Positions 32,715 through 41,085 of a DNA stretch of 64,000 nt are shown here, piece after piece (the first letter of the stretch is position 1; each line of letters begins with the position of its first letter). This DNA comes from Gp7-AA10 sp035636095 (lineage in GTDB: Bacteria; Acidobacteriota; Thermoanaerobaculia; Gp7-AA8): NCBI GenBank assembly GCA_035636095.1, contig DASPZU010000047.1, positions 27,068-91,067 on the forward strand, in the 5' to 3' direction. Below the pieces are notes generated by a model. That model did no database searches and had not been told where the DNA came from. It saw nothing but the letters and a program-made list of their open reading frames with translations. The position numbers were made by a program, and so were the translations under genes.

Positions 32715-33677
32715 ATGCGAAAAAAGAGGATCGGACTCCTGTTCGGAATGGAAGACACGTTTCCGTGGGCGCTCATCGAGGCCATCAACCGGAAGGGCGG
32801 AGAGCGCGCCGAGGCCATGCCGATGGAGATTTCGTATTTGAAGGATGACGGCGTCTTCGCCTATGACGTGATCCTCGACCGCATCAGTCACGAGATTCCG
32901 TTCTATCGCACCTATCTGAAATGTGCGATGGCGTCCGGCGTGCGCATCGTGAACAACCCGGTGTGGTGGTCAGCGGACGACAAGTTCTTCGACAACCTCG
33001 TCGCCAAATCCGTAGGCGTCGCCGTTCCCCGCACAGTACTCTTACCGCACAAGCAATATCCGCCTAACACCGAAGCGAAATCGTTCCGCAACATGCGATG
33101 GGTGAATTGGGATGAAGTTTTCGCCTACCTCAAGTTCCCGATCTTCATGAAGCCCGCCTACGGCGGCGGCTGGAAAGATGTGTACAAGTGCAACTCGCCG
33201 CAGGAATTCTTCGCGGCCTACGATCAGACTCGCGATCTGACGATGATGGCGCAGGAAGCCATCGAGTTCGAGACCTACTATCGCTGTTACGTCCTCGGCC
33301 GCAAGCGCGTGCATCTCATGGCTTACGATCCGAAGAAGCCACATCACCTGCGCTACGTTCAGAATCCGCCGCCGCTCGATCCGAAATTCGAAGCACGCCT
33401 GCGTCGCGACGCCATCGCGCTGTGCGACGCGCTCGGCTACGACATGAACACCGTCGAGCTGGCCGTGCGCGACGGCGTTCCCTGCGCCATCGACTTCATG
33501 AACTGCGCGCCTGACGCCGATCTCTTCTCGGTCGGCCAGAGCAATTTCGAGTGGGTGGTCAACAACATGGCCGAAGTGCTCCTCGAGATTGCAACCGGGG
33601 AGAAGGCGCTGGAGCTGACGGGAAGCTGGCCGAAGCGCATGCCCGTCTCGAAGCCGGTGGAGCAACCGCTTGCCTGA
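32715..33677 (+). CDS. ATP-grasp family ligase
   Basis: The 320-residue product shows an ATP-grasp layout. The N-terminal pre-domain is followed by FPIFMKPAYGGGWKDV (ATP-binding Lys and Gly loop), then MMAQEAIEFETYYRCYVLG and the metal-binding C-terminal strand VPCAIDFMNCAPDADL. Such enzymes join a carboxylate to an amine through an acylphosphate. The substrate is unknown. It overlaps the YbdK-type gene by eight bases, so the cluster is a tight operon. It is the first gene behind the shared -10 region. Confidence 0.85.
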   Translation: MRKKRIGLLFGMEDTFPWALIEAINRKGGERAEAMPMEISYLKDDGVFAYDVILDRISHEIPFYRTYLKCAMASGVRIVNNPVWWSADDKFFDNLVAKSVGVAVPRTVLLPHKQYPPNTEAKSFRNMRWVNWDEVFAYLKFPIFMKPAYGGGWKDVYKCNSPQEFFAAYDQTRDLTMMAQEAIEFETYYRCYVLGRKRVHLMAYDPKKPHHLRYVQNPPPLDPKFEARLRRDAIALCDALGYDMNTVELAVRDGVPCAIDFMNCAPDADLFSVGQSNFEWVVNNMAEVLLEIATGEKALELTGSWPKRMPVSKPVEQPLA

Positions 33678-34785
33678 CAAGCCCACTTTTACCCTGGGGA
33701 TCGAAGAGGAGTTCCAGGTTGTTGATCCTCAAACGCGCGAGCTGAAATCGCACATCCAGGAGATGTTTGCCGAGGGGGAGAAGCGGCTGAAGGAAGAGAT
33801 CAAGCGCGAGATGCACGACCCGGTGATCGAGGTCGGCACTCCGATCTGCAGGAACGTGACGGAGGCGCGGCGCGAGGTCATGCGTCTGCGCGGCGAGATC
33901 ATTCGCCTGACGCACGAAAACAATCTTCGCATCGCCTCGGCAGGGACGCATCCCATCTCCCACTGGTCCTCGGTTCCGATCACGCCGGCGGCGCGCTACA
34001 ACCAGATCGTCTACGACCTGCAAATGATCGCGCGCGCGAATCTGATCTTCGGGCTCCACGTGCACGTTGCTGTCGAAGACAACGACACGCGGATCGACAT
34101 CATGAACGCGGCCCGCTATTTCCTGCCGCACATCTTCGCGCTGTCGGTGAATTCGCCCTTCTGGGGTGGACAGAATACGGGATGGAAAAGCTACCGCGCC
34201 AAAGTCTTCGAACGTTTTCCGCGCACCGGGTTGCCGGACTACTTCCGATCGTGGAGCGACTACGACGAATACGTGCAGCTTCTGATCAAGACCGGCTGCA
34301 TCGACAACGGCAAGAAAATCTGGTGGGACGTTCGCCCCCACGCCTTCTTCCCGACCCTCGAATATCGCATCTGTGACGTCCCGATGCGCGTGGATGAGAC
34401 CATCTGCTTCGCCGCGCTCTTCCAGGCCGTCACCGTGAAGCTGTGGAAGCTGCACAGCAGCAATCTCACCTGGCGTGTTTACCGGCAAGCACTGCTGAAC
34501 GAGAACAAGCAGCGAGCGGCACGGTTCGGCACGGGCGGAAACCTGATCGACTTCAGCAAGCGCACCGAAGTGCCGTTTGCGGCACTTCTGGACGAACTGC
34601 TCGAGTTCATCGATGATGTTGTCGACGAGCTTGGATCGCGCAAGGACGTTTATTACGCGCGAGAAATTCTGAATCGGACCGGAGCGGACAGACAATTGAA
34701 GATCTACGAAGAGAAGAAAGATCTGCGCGCGGTGGTCGACTACATCATCGCAGAGACGGAATACGGCATCCCCCTGGCATCGTGA
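33670..34785 (+). CDS. YbdK-type carboxylate-amine ligase (GCS2 family)
   Basis: The 371-residue product starts at TTG and has the GCS2 family signature TLGIEEEFQVVD, the metal/ATP region HDPVIEVGTPICRNVTEARR, GLHVHVAVED and RPHAFFPTLEYRICD. YbdK in E. coli has weak glutamate-cysteine ligase activity in vitro; other members make different gamma-glutamyl-type bonds. The coupling to two ATP-grasp proteins and an amidotransferase suggests stepwise assembly of a small amide product. Confidence 0.92.
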   Translation: MPDKPTFTLGIEEEFQVVDPQTRELKSHIQEMFAEGEKRLKEEIKREMHDPVIEVGTPICRNVTEARREVMRLRGEIIRLTHENNLRIASAGTHPISHWSSVPITPAARYNQIVYDLQMIARANLIFGLHVHVAVEDNDTRIDIMNAARYFLPHIFALSVNSPFWGGQNTGWKSYRAKVFERFPRTGLPDYFRSWSDYDEYVQLLIKTGCIDNGKKIWWDVRPHAFFPTLEYRICDVPMRVDETICFAALFQAVTVKLWKLHSSNLTWRVYRQALLNENKQRAARFGTGGNLIDFSKRTEVPFAALLDELLEFIDDVVDELGSRKDVYYAREILNRTGADRQLKIYEEKKDLRAVVDYIIAETEYGIPLAS

Positions 34786-35789
34786 TCCGCGCAATGCAGA
34801 AACGCGACATTCACGACCACTATGATTTTTTCGAGTACGTACGGATCGTGGACTCCGTTCCGCCAATCGACCGTAACCGGCTCGATATCGCCGTGCTCGA
34901 CATGAATCATCGCTGGCCCAACCTCGGCCACGATCAGATCATTCACGCCATTCTCGACGCCGCGGAGCTCTGGCGGCAGGCACTGGTGTCGGCCGGCGTC
35001 AAAGTCCGTGCGCTTTCCTACGACGTCCGCCGCGGCGGCATGCTGCCCGGAGCTCCCGACGGAAGATTCAGGATCTACGTCGCGACCGGCGGGCCCGGTC
35101 ATCTCGATCCGAGGAAAAACGACGGCGTGGCGTGGTTCGCGCAGGGCGTGCGTGAATCGGCAGTCTGGGAAGGGCCGCTTTTTCATCTCTTCGACTCGAT
35201 CATCGGACATCCCAAAGCGAGCCTGGTCGCGATCTGCCACTCGTTCGGCTTGATGTGCCGATGGTCGGGCGTCGCGAGGCCGGTGCTGCGCGAAGAAAAG
35301 AGCAGTGGCATTCCGACCAATGTGCTCTCCGAGGCCGGGAGCCAGCATCCATGGTTCGCGCGATTCGCGAAGGAGCTGCCGGATCACCGCCACTATCGCG
35401 TCATCGACAATCGCCTCTTCGACATGATTCTCGACGACACCGGCGGCGCGAATTGTCTGGCCTTCGAAAGCGAGAACAGCGCCGCCGTGACCATGCTGGA
35501 ATTCGCGCGTGACCCGGACGGTGAGATGCCGCGCGTCTACGGCGTGAATCATCATCCCGAAATCATTGACCGCGAGCATGTCCTCTCAGTGCTCGACGAG
35601 AAGAGAACGCACGGAGAGGTCACCGAGACCTGGTATCGCGAGCGCTCCGACACCATGGGCTCCCTGCTCCAGGGCGAGAACGATCGTCAGAGCCGCCTGA
35701 CGTCCGAATACACGTTCCTGGGGCCGCTGCGTCACTACATCTCGGCCTTGATCGCCGAGCGCTGCGGCGTGTTCGTCCCGTCATCCTGA
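34782..35789 (+). CDS. Class I glutamine amidotransferase-like protein
   Basis: The 335-residue product has the class I GATase triad: ICHSFGLM with nucleophile Cys 152 and NHHPE with His 257/His 258 and Glu 260. The N-terminal 60 residues are an extra segment. Large C-terminal extension beyond the triad. It can hydrolyse glutamine for ammonia or act as a gamma-glutamyl hydrolase. The start is GTG overlapping the YbdK stop. Its role in the cluster could be to supply ammonia to one ligase or to remove a gamma-glutamyl group. Confidence 0.87.
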   Translation: MIRAMQKRDIHDHYDFFEYVRIVDSVPPIDRNRLDIAVLDMNHRWPNLGHDQIIHAILDAAELWRQALVSAGVKVRALSYDVRRGGMLPGAPDGRFRIYVATGGPGHLDPRKNDGVAWFAQGVRESAVWEGPLFHLFDSIIGHPKASLVAICHSFGLMCRWSGVARPVLREEKSSGIPTNVLSEAGSQHPWFARFAKELPDHRHYRVIDNRLFDMILDDTGGANCLAFESENSAAVTMLEFARDPDGEMPRVYGVNHHPEIIDREHVLSVLDEKRTHGEVTETWYRERSDTMGSLLQGENDRQSRLTSEYTFLGPLRHYISALIAERCGVFVPSS

Positions 35790-35814
35790 GCCGCGAAGAC
35801 GGCTTAGGGTGACG

Positions 35815-35820
35815 TACACT
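35815..35820 (+). promoter_or_regulatory. -10 box TACACT of the second ATP-grasp-like gene
   Basis: TACACT lies nine bases before the ATG at 35830, inside a degenerate CTGAGC-type repeat (35778-35813 region). No ribosome-binding box is seen. Confidence 0.4.
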
Positions 35821-35829
35821 CCACGCCCC

Positions 35830-37017
35830 ATGGACGCCCGATTTCGCGAGCTTTTCAACCGGCAGTTCACGCCGCAGCTCTACGACGCGTATCAACGCGA
35901 TCTTGCCGCTCGCCTGAGCTGCAAATTCGAATTTCGACTCGCGGAGACGCCGATCTTTCTCACGGACGATTTCAAAACGCGCGCGGTCCAAAGCGCGAAA
36001 GAGATCGTGGCGCAGCTCTCCGATCCGACCCGCATCGAGCGGATGAAGCGGGCCATCCCCCAGCGCTGGAATGCGCCGCGAATGGACCGCCTCCCGAACT
36101 TCGCGCAGATCGATTTCGCGGTCGTCGCGGAAAACGGCCAATACGTTCCGAAGTTGATCGAGCTGCAGGGCTTTCCTTCGCTGACGGCTCTGCAGGTCGT
36201 CCAACGCGACGCCTTCGTCGACATGCTGGCCAGGATGGATGGCCTCGGCCGCGATTGGTCATGCTGGTTCTCGGGATTCGATCGCGCCGGCTTCGTCGAC
36301 CTGATGCGCCGTACGGTCGTCGGCCATCACGATCCGAAGGAAGTAGTGCTGCTGGACATCGACCCGCCGACGCAGAAGACGTCACCCGATTTTCACGCGA
36401 CCAAGCTTCTGCTGAACGTCAATTCGGTCGATCCGCGCCAGCTCACCAGGCGTGGGCGCAAGCTCTATCGCGGAAATGTACAAATTAAGCGTATATATAA
36501 TCGTGTAGTATTCGATGAGCTGATCCGCAAGGACGTGCAGACGCCGTTCGATTATCGCGAAGAGCTCGACGTCGAATGGTCCCCGCATCCGAACTGGTAC
36601 TGGGTGTGGTCGAAGTACTCGCTGCCCCTTCTCGACCACCCCGCCGTGCCCAAGGCGACGTTTGTTTCGGACTTGCGTGACGCGCCGAAAGATCTCGGCA
36701 AGTATGTTCTCAAGCCGCTGTTCTCGTTTGCAGGCGGCGGTGTGAATGTCGAGCCGACCGCCGATGATCTGGCGCGCGTGCCTGCCAACGAGCGTGATCA
36801 GTGGTGCATTCAGGAGAAGATCGAATACGCGCCGGCGCTCAAAGCGGCCGACGGCGGCGGAGTCAAGATCGAGATTCGCATGATGTTCCTCCGCCCTGAC
36901 GAGCAGCGCGAACCGATCCTGTCGCAAAATCTCGTCCGCCTGTCGCGCGGCAAACTCCTCGGCGTCGCGTTCAACAAGGACTTCACCTGGGTGGGCTCGA
37001 CCATCGCTCTGTTCTGA
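35830..37017 (+). CDS. ATP-grasp-like protein, last gene of the amidoligase cluster
   Basis: From ATG 35830 the product has 395 residues. The C-terminal half shows an ATP-grasp-like order: GKYVLKPLFSFAGGGVNV (Lys plus glycine loop), WCIQEKIEYAPAL, then KIEIRMMFL and FTWVGSTIALF. The N-terminal half has IELQGFPSLTALQ, a pattern seen in glutathionylspermidine-synthase-like folds, but I cannot assign that family. A patch of AT-rich codons (36474-36517) encodes GNVQIKRIYNRVVFDE. An in-frame start at 35809 lies upstream of the -10 box and is less likely. The 3' end overlaps the convergent membrane gene by 35 bases. Confidence 0.72.
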   Translation: MDARFRELFNRQFTPQLYDAYQRDLAARLSCKFEFRLAETPIFLTDDFKTRAVQSAKEIVAQLSDPTRIERMKRAIPQRWNAPRMDRLPNFAQIDFAVVAENGQYVPKLIELQGFPSLTALQVVQRDAFVDMLARMDGLGRDWSCWFSGFDRAGFVDLMRRTVVGHHDPKEVVLLDIDPPTQKTSPDFHATKLLLNVNSVDPRQLTRRGRKLYRGNVQIKRIYNRVVFDELIRKDVQTPFDYREELDVEWSPHPNWYWVWSKYSLPLLDHPAVPKATFVSDLRDAPKDLGKYVLKPLFSFAGGGVNVEPTADDLARVPANERDQWCIQEKIEYAPALKAADGGGVKIEIRMMFLRPDEQREPILSQNLVRLSRGKLLGVAFNKDFTWVGSTIALF

Positions 37018-37591
37018 GAACCATTCCGCCGCGGTAGAAGCAGTAAAGAGCCACGACCTCGACGAGATGATAGATGTCGTTGTGGTTCAAAGGACCGACG
37101 CGGATCGGACTCATCTGTAACGCCGAAGCTGCCAAAGAGATCAGAATCGCCGCGGTGATCCATCGCGCCGCAACGTTCTGCCATCGCGTTGCGCAGACGA
37201 TGAGAATCGCGAACATCACCGAGCCATAGTCCGCGATCACGACCCAGAAGTCGTCGCTGAGCAAAACGGCAATCGCATACACGCACAATTCAACGAGCAG
37301 GATGATCCGAACGATCTTTGTGACCCGAGGCGAAAGGAAGGCGACGGAGACCGATAATCCAAGGAAAAAGCTGACCAGCCCTACGGAGAAGGCGGTCGCT
37401 TTCCATACCGCTTCGCCGGGAAACGTGTGGTAAAGACCACCCATCAGCGTTGACAACGCCGTCGCTGCGAGGGCCAGGGCGAACAGACGCGACGCGCGCT
37501 GGTCGGATGAGCGAAAGATGCGAATTGCCCAGAACGCGGTGATCGCTCCGAGAACGAAATCGGTGACCGCGGTGATCGGCTCGCTCACCAT
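36983..37591 (-). CDS. Seven-helix type membrane protein
   Basis: The 202-residue product has about six or seven membrane helices and few charged loops. Conserved-looking polar residues sit at helix ends (GGLYHTFPG, NHNDIYHLVEV). The HxxxD...H spacing is reminiscent of CREST-type membrane hydrolases, but the match is loose and I would not assign it. The ATG overlaps the stop of the upstream methyltransferase by seven bases, so it is the last gene of a six-gene operon. Confidence 0.7.
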   Translation of the reverse strand: MVSEPITAVTDFVLGAITAFWAIRIFRSSDQRASRLFALALAATALSTLMGGLYHTFPGEAVWKATAFSVGLVSFFLGLSVSVAFLSPRVTKIVRIILLVELCVYAIAVLLSDDFWVVIADYGSVMFAILIVCATRWQNVAARWITAAILISLAASALQMSPIRVGPLNHNDIYHLVEVVALYCFYRGGMVLRTERWSSPPR

Positions 37592-38424
37592 TCAGCAATC
37601 ACGATCAATTCGCCGGCCGCAACCGGGCGCTGCCCGACCGCTGCCGGAAGCTCAGCCCGGATCTCTGTGGCGCCGTAAACGCGCAGGACCTGGAAACCGA
37701 GCGGAGCGAGAAAGGCGTTGACGGCACCTGGCGTGACGGCCCAACGAAAAGGCTCCCCTCGCCGTTTCAGCCACCACTCCGCCAACCAGGTCGACCCAGC
37801 GAAGCGATCGCTCTCCATCGCTGTCACGATGAGTCTGCCGGCTTTCGCAGCGCGACGAATCGATTGCAGGATCGCGATGACCTGCTCCTCACCGAAGTAC
37901 ATCAATACTCCCTCGACAACGAACGCCGTCCGCTTCTCGGCATCGAAAGCAACTCGCTTCACGGCAACATCGATCGGTTCGTTGCGAAGGTCTGAACCGA
38001 CGAATTCGATACGCGATCCATAGCGCTCGGCAACCACCCGCTTCGCGTTTTGCGTCGCCGCATGATCCAACTCGATGAACGTGACGAGGGGAAACTCCGC
38101 TGCCAGCCGAAATGGAAGCACGTCGAAACCCGCGCCGACGACCACGACCTGACGGCAGCCCTCGTCGATCGCCTGGAGCACCTCGCGCTCGATGATCTTC
38201 TTCCGGAGAACATAGTGCGTACGGATGCCGGGAATCGAGAAACGCTCGACGAGAGTCGATCGCCATGACGACACGACGCCGAGCGACCATCCGCTGGCCT
38301 CGAGGACGCGGGCCGTCCACTCGATCTGTTCGCGGGGTACTCCGAGGAGCGCGTGAATGCGGGAGCCGAGGAGAAGGATGTGCTCTGCGACGAAGCGGGC
38401 GGTGGCGCTCGGCTCGTCTCTCAT
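37585..38424 (-). CDS. SAM-dependent methyltransferase of the LCMT/TIGR00027 type
   Basis: The 279-residue product matches the leucine carboxyl methyltransferase-like family common in actinobacteria and acidobacteria: VVVVGAGFDVLPFRLA (motif I), FIELDHAATQNAKR (motif II) and a VVEGVLMYFGEEQV segment. I start it at 38424, where the ATG overlaps the oxidoreductase stop by four bases. Substrate is unknown. Confidence 0.88.
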   Translation of the reverse strand: MRDEPSATARFVAEHILLLGSRIHALLGVPREQIEWTARVLEASGWSLGVVSSWRSTLVERFSIPGIRTHYVLRKKIIEREVLQAIDEGCRQVVVVGAGFDVLPFRLAAEFPLVTFIELDHAATQNAKRVVAERYGSRIEFVGSDLRNEPIDVAVKRVAFDAEKRTAFVVEGVLMYFGEEQVIAILQSIRRAAKAGRLIVTAMESDRFAGSTWLAEWWLKRRGEPFRWAVTPGAVNAFLAPLGFQVLRVYGATEIRAELPAAVGQRPVAAGELIVIAEW

Positions 38425-39872
38425 CCCATCTGCATCAGACGCCTGGAATGTTGGTACCAATCGCTCGTGAAGCGCTCGCCTGGGTCGTACGTGCGCTTCA
38501 TGGCCAGGAATGAGCGGAACTGCGGATAGCACGCCTCGAGTTGTCTCGCTGTGGCGTACCGATGGTAGGTGAGATAAAAACTGCCATCGCGGGCTGTCGC
38601 GAGATCGATCAATCGGCGCAGATTGTCGGTGGTGGCCTGAATACCCTCAGGACTGTGGACCACGTGGAGGTTCATGACGATGCAGGCATACGACTGCTTC
38701 GCCCAAGCGAGAAATGTTTCGTCGTCGCGCTCGATTAGCCGCACCGTTCCGTAGATCACGTTGACGTTGTTGCCACGGAAGTCGTCGGCGAGATCGCGCA
38801 TGAACGCCGCAAGCTGCGGCCGCGGCACGTACACCTCGGTGATGATTTCCGTTGCTTCCGGCGCGTGCATCGCTTGATCGAGTGCGGCGTGATAGCCGCC
38901 GACATAGTAGCCAAGCTGCTGGACGTCCGACCAGTAAATCTGACCGTTGGTGGAGAGGTAATAGGCTGCATACCGCTCGAACGCCTCCGTCTTGCTGGTG
39001 TGCGCCAGATAGAGCAGCTTGTTCCAATCCTCGCCCGACAATTCTCTCTGTCCATTCGGCACTGCCGCTGAATCGGGGAGCGGCTGGTAGCAGGAGAAGA
39101 CGCCTCGTCGCAGAAAGTCTTCTGATCGCGGATCGATGGCGAATTGGAAATCGCCGTAGAGAAATCCGTTTCGGATGCGTTCGTCGAAGCGCGCCATGAT
39201 GTCATCGATCTGTTGGACTTCGACAACGCGACGCAGCTTGCGACGCGGAACGAGGCGCAGAGCGACCGAGGAGATCACGCCGAAGAGACCGTATCCGCCG
39301 ATGGCCAGCCGGAATCGATCGATGTTCTCTTCGCGACTGCAGCGGATCATCCGGCCCTGACCATCGATGAGCACGAAGGACTCCACATCCGCGACGATGG
39401 GCTTCATCGTCAGACCGCGTCCGTGTACGTTCGAAGCGAGCGCGCCGCCGATGGTCAGAGCGTCGGCACCGGTCTGCTTCTGCGCGATCGCCCATGAGCC
39501 ATGATCGACCAGATAGTGGATCAGCTTTGGCCATTCGATGCCCGACTCCACTTCGATGATTCCGCGCTGCTGATCGAAGTGAAGGACGTCGTTCATCGAG
39601 CGGATGTCCATGAGCGTCGTATCGGATCCGAATTGTTGTCCGCCCATTGAATGGCGGCCCCCGCAGACCGATAGTTGTCCGCGAGTCTTCCGGATCGCCG
39701 CGGCGAGTTGGGCCTGCGACCGCGGACGAATGATTTCGCGAACTCGGGTCTGGTTGAGTTGCGAATGAACATCGTTGACGAGTGTCCCCGCCTCGCGCGC
39801 GTCGAGAATCGCGGCCGGCGCTGCGGCTGCGGCACCAGCGATCTGCAGAAATCCCCGCCGGCTTAGCGTCAC
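38421..39872 (-). CDS. Tat-exported FAD-binding oxidoreductase (aldonolactone oxidase-like)
   Basis: The 483-residue product starts with a Tat signal (SRRGFLQIAG plus Ala-rich segment). It has a PCMH-type FAD domain (IIRPRSQAQLAAAIRKTRG, CGGRHSMGGQQ, TIGGALASNVHGRG). The C-terminal part ends in DPGERFTSDWYQ, as in D-arabinono- or L-gulono-lactone oxidase-like enzymes. It probably oxidises a sugar lactone or alcohol in the periplasm with O2 or a quinone as acceptor. It overlaps both neighbours by four bases. Confidence 0.88.
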   Translation of the reverse strand: MTLSRRGFLQIAGAAAAAPAAILDAREAGTLVNDVHSQLNQTRVREIIRPRSQAQLAAAIRKTRGQLSVCGGRHSMGGQQFGSDTTLMDIRSMNDVLHFDQQRGIIEVESGIEWPKLIHYLVDHGSWAIAQKQTGADALTIGGALASNVHGRGLTMKPIVADVESFVLIDGQGRMIRCSREENIDRFRLAIGGYGLFGVISSVALRLVPRRKLRRVVEVQQIDDIMARFDERIRNGFLYGDFQFAIDPRSEDFLRRGVFSCYQPLPDSAAVPNGQRELSGEDWNKLLYLAHTSKTEAFERYAAYYLSTNGQIYWSDVQQLGYYVGGYHAALDQAMHAPEATEIITEVYVPRPQLAAFMRDLADDFRGNNVNVIYGTVRLIERDDETFLAWAKQSYACIVMNLHVVHSPEGIQATTDNLRRLIDLATARDGSFYLTYHRYATARQLEACYPQFRSFLAMKRTYDPGERFTSDWYQHSRRLMQMG

Positions 39873-40426
39873 GACCTGCTAAGGATAATCTCCACGCGCC
39901 GATTCTTCTGGCGTCCCTCCGGATCATCGCTGCCATCGGGCCTTGTGTTCGGCGCGACAGGTTGCGTTTCGCCAAGGCCCTTGGTGTTGAAGTGGAAACT
40001 CGCCAGACCGCCTTTCGTGCGGAACCAGTCGCGCACTGCATTCGCGCGGCGCTCCGACAGCTTCATGTTGTAGGCATCATCGCCCTTCGAATCGGTGTGC
40101 CCATTGATCTGCACCGTGCCCTTGGCGCGCTCCTTGATGATCGCAGCGGCCTTCGTGAGCGTCTCTTCTGCTTTGGGAAGAATGTCGGCTTTGTCGAAAT
40201 CGAAGAGAACGTCGGCATTGAGATCGATGCGAACCTCGTTGCCGATCTCCCTGACCTGCAGATCCTGAACGGTTCCGGCGACCTCTGAGACCGGGTTGCC
40301 GCTCAAATCCGTGATTTTGAATTGCAGATCGCGGACGACCGCGGGCGCGAAGTCGATCGTCTTTCCGGTCTCCTGACCGAGCGCCGGAACGGCGAACAGG
40401 GCGACGACGAGAATGCGTCGGATCAT
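39869..40426 (-). CDS. OmpA-family peptidoglycan-binding protein
   Basis: From ATG 40426 the product has 185 residues: a signal peptide ending ALGQE, a short beta-rich stretch and an OmpA_C domain (DVLFDFDKADILPKAEETL, INGHTDSKGDDAYNMKLSERRA). The last element binds peptidoglycan meso-DAP through its Asp and Arg. It anchors the envelope. The ATG overlaps the lipoprotein stop. Its coupling to the Tat-exported oxidase is unusual for an OmpA protein. Confidence 0.9.
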   Translation of the reverse strand: MIRRILVVALFAVPALGQETGKTIDFAPAVVRDLQFKITDLSGNPVSEVAGTVQDLQVREIGNEVRIDLNADVLFDFDKADILPKAEETLTKAAAIIKERAKGTVQINGHTDSKGDDAYNMKLSERRANAVRDWFRTKGGLASFHFNTKGLGETQPVAPNTRPDGSDDPEGRQKNRRVEIILSRS

Positions 40427-40998
40427 TGCGAGATCGGCACGTCGTCCATCGGCTGGAAGTGGGGAATCTCGATCGTCACTTTTGTGACGTCGGGTGGCGG
40501 GGCGGGGAACTTCGCCCACAGATTGGCTTTATTGCCGGGATGAACGTCTTCAACCTCACGACTGCACATGCAGTTCTGTTCCGAATCGCGAACGACGAAA
40601 TACTTCTTCTTGTTGACCGGGTCGACGAGGTGGATGCCTCCCACGGCTTTGTAATCCGAACGAATGTCTTGGTCGCCGAGGTTGTGTCCGTACATCGCGA
40701 AGTTCTTGGTGCCGTTGTTCGTCAGGACGAACTTCAGACTTACAGTTCCGCCGCTTCCTCGCTTCAACTCGGTCACATCGATGTGAGTGCCCGACACCTC
40801 GCCGTCGGTGCTCGCGACGGCGCCGGTTGTCGCGGCTGCAGGAGCCGTGGTGGCAGTCGGCTGAGGCGCCGGTGCGACCGTCGCGCTGGTCGCGGTCGTT
40901 TGTGTTGTGGTGATCGTTGACGTGGCAGCCGGTTCGCTTTTATTGCAGCCCGAAAGCACCGCTGTCAAAAGGATGGCCAAAGAGACGCTTGTCCTCAT
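40423..40998 (-). CDS. Lipoprotein of unknown function
   Basis: The 191-residue product has a lipobox ending VLSGC (Cys 18), a Thr/Ala/Pro-rich linker (residues 25-70), and a C-terminal beta domain of the type found in DUF4352-like exported proteins (KFVLTNNGTKNF, GIHLVDPVNKKKYFVV). A strong GGAGG box precedes the ATG at 40998, so this start is preferred over 41019. It leads the six-gene leftward operon. Confidence 0.78.
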   Translation of the reverse strand: MRTSVSLAILLTAVLSGCNKSEPAATSTITTTQTTATSATVAPAPQPTATTAPAAATTGAVASTDGEVSGTHIDVTELKRGSGGTVSLKFVLTNNGTKNFAMYGHNLGDQDIRSDYKAVGGIHLVDPVNKKKYFVVRDSEQNCMCSREVEDVHPGNKANLWAKFPAPPPDVTKVTIEIPHFQPMDDVPISQ

Positions 40999-41085
40999 GT
41001 CTCCTCCTGATTCGATCATATCGTTCCCGAACGGGGTGGGACGTTACACCGGCAGAGTGGAACGGGCAATGCTTGGCCGTCTTGC

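Noticed and set aside
32715..37017. Glutathione biosynthesis operon
   Set aside because: YbdK-type and ATP-grasp genes are present, but no gshA- or gshB-like sequence set is seen, and the amidotransferase is not part of that pathway.
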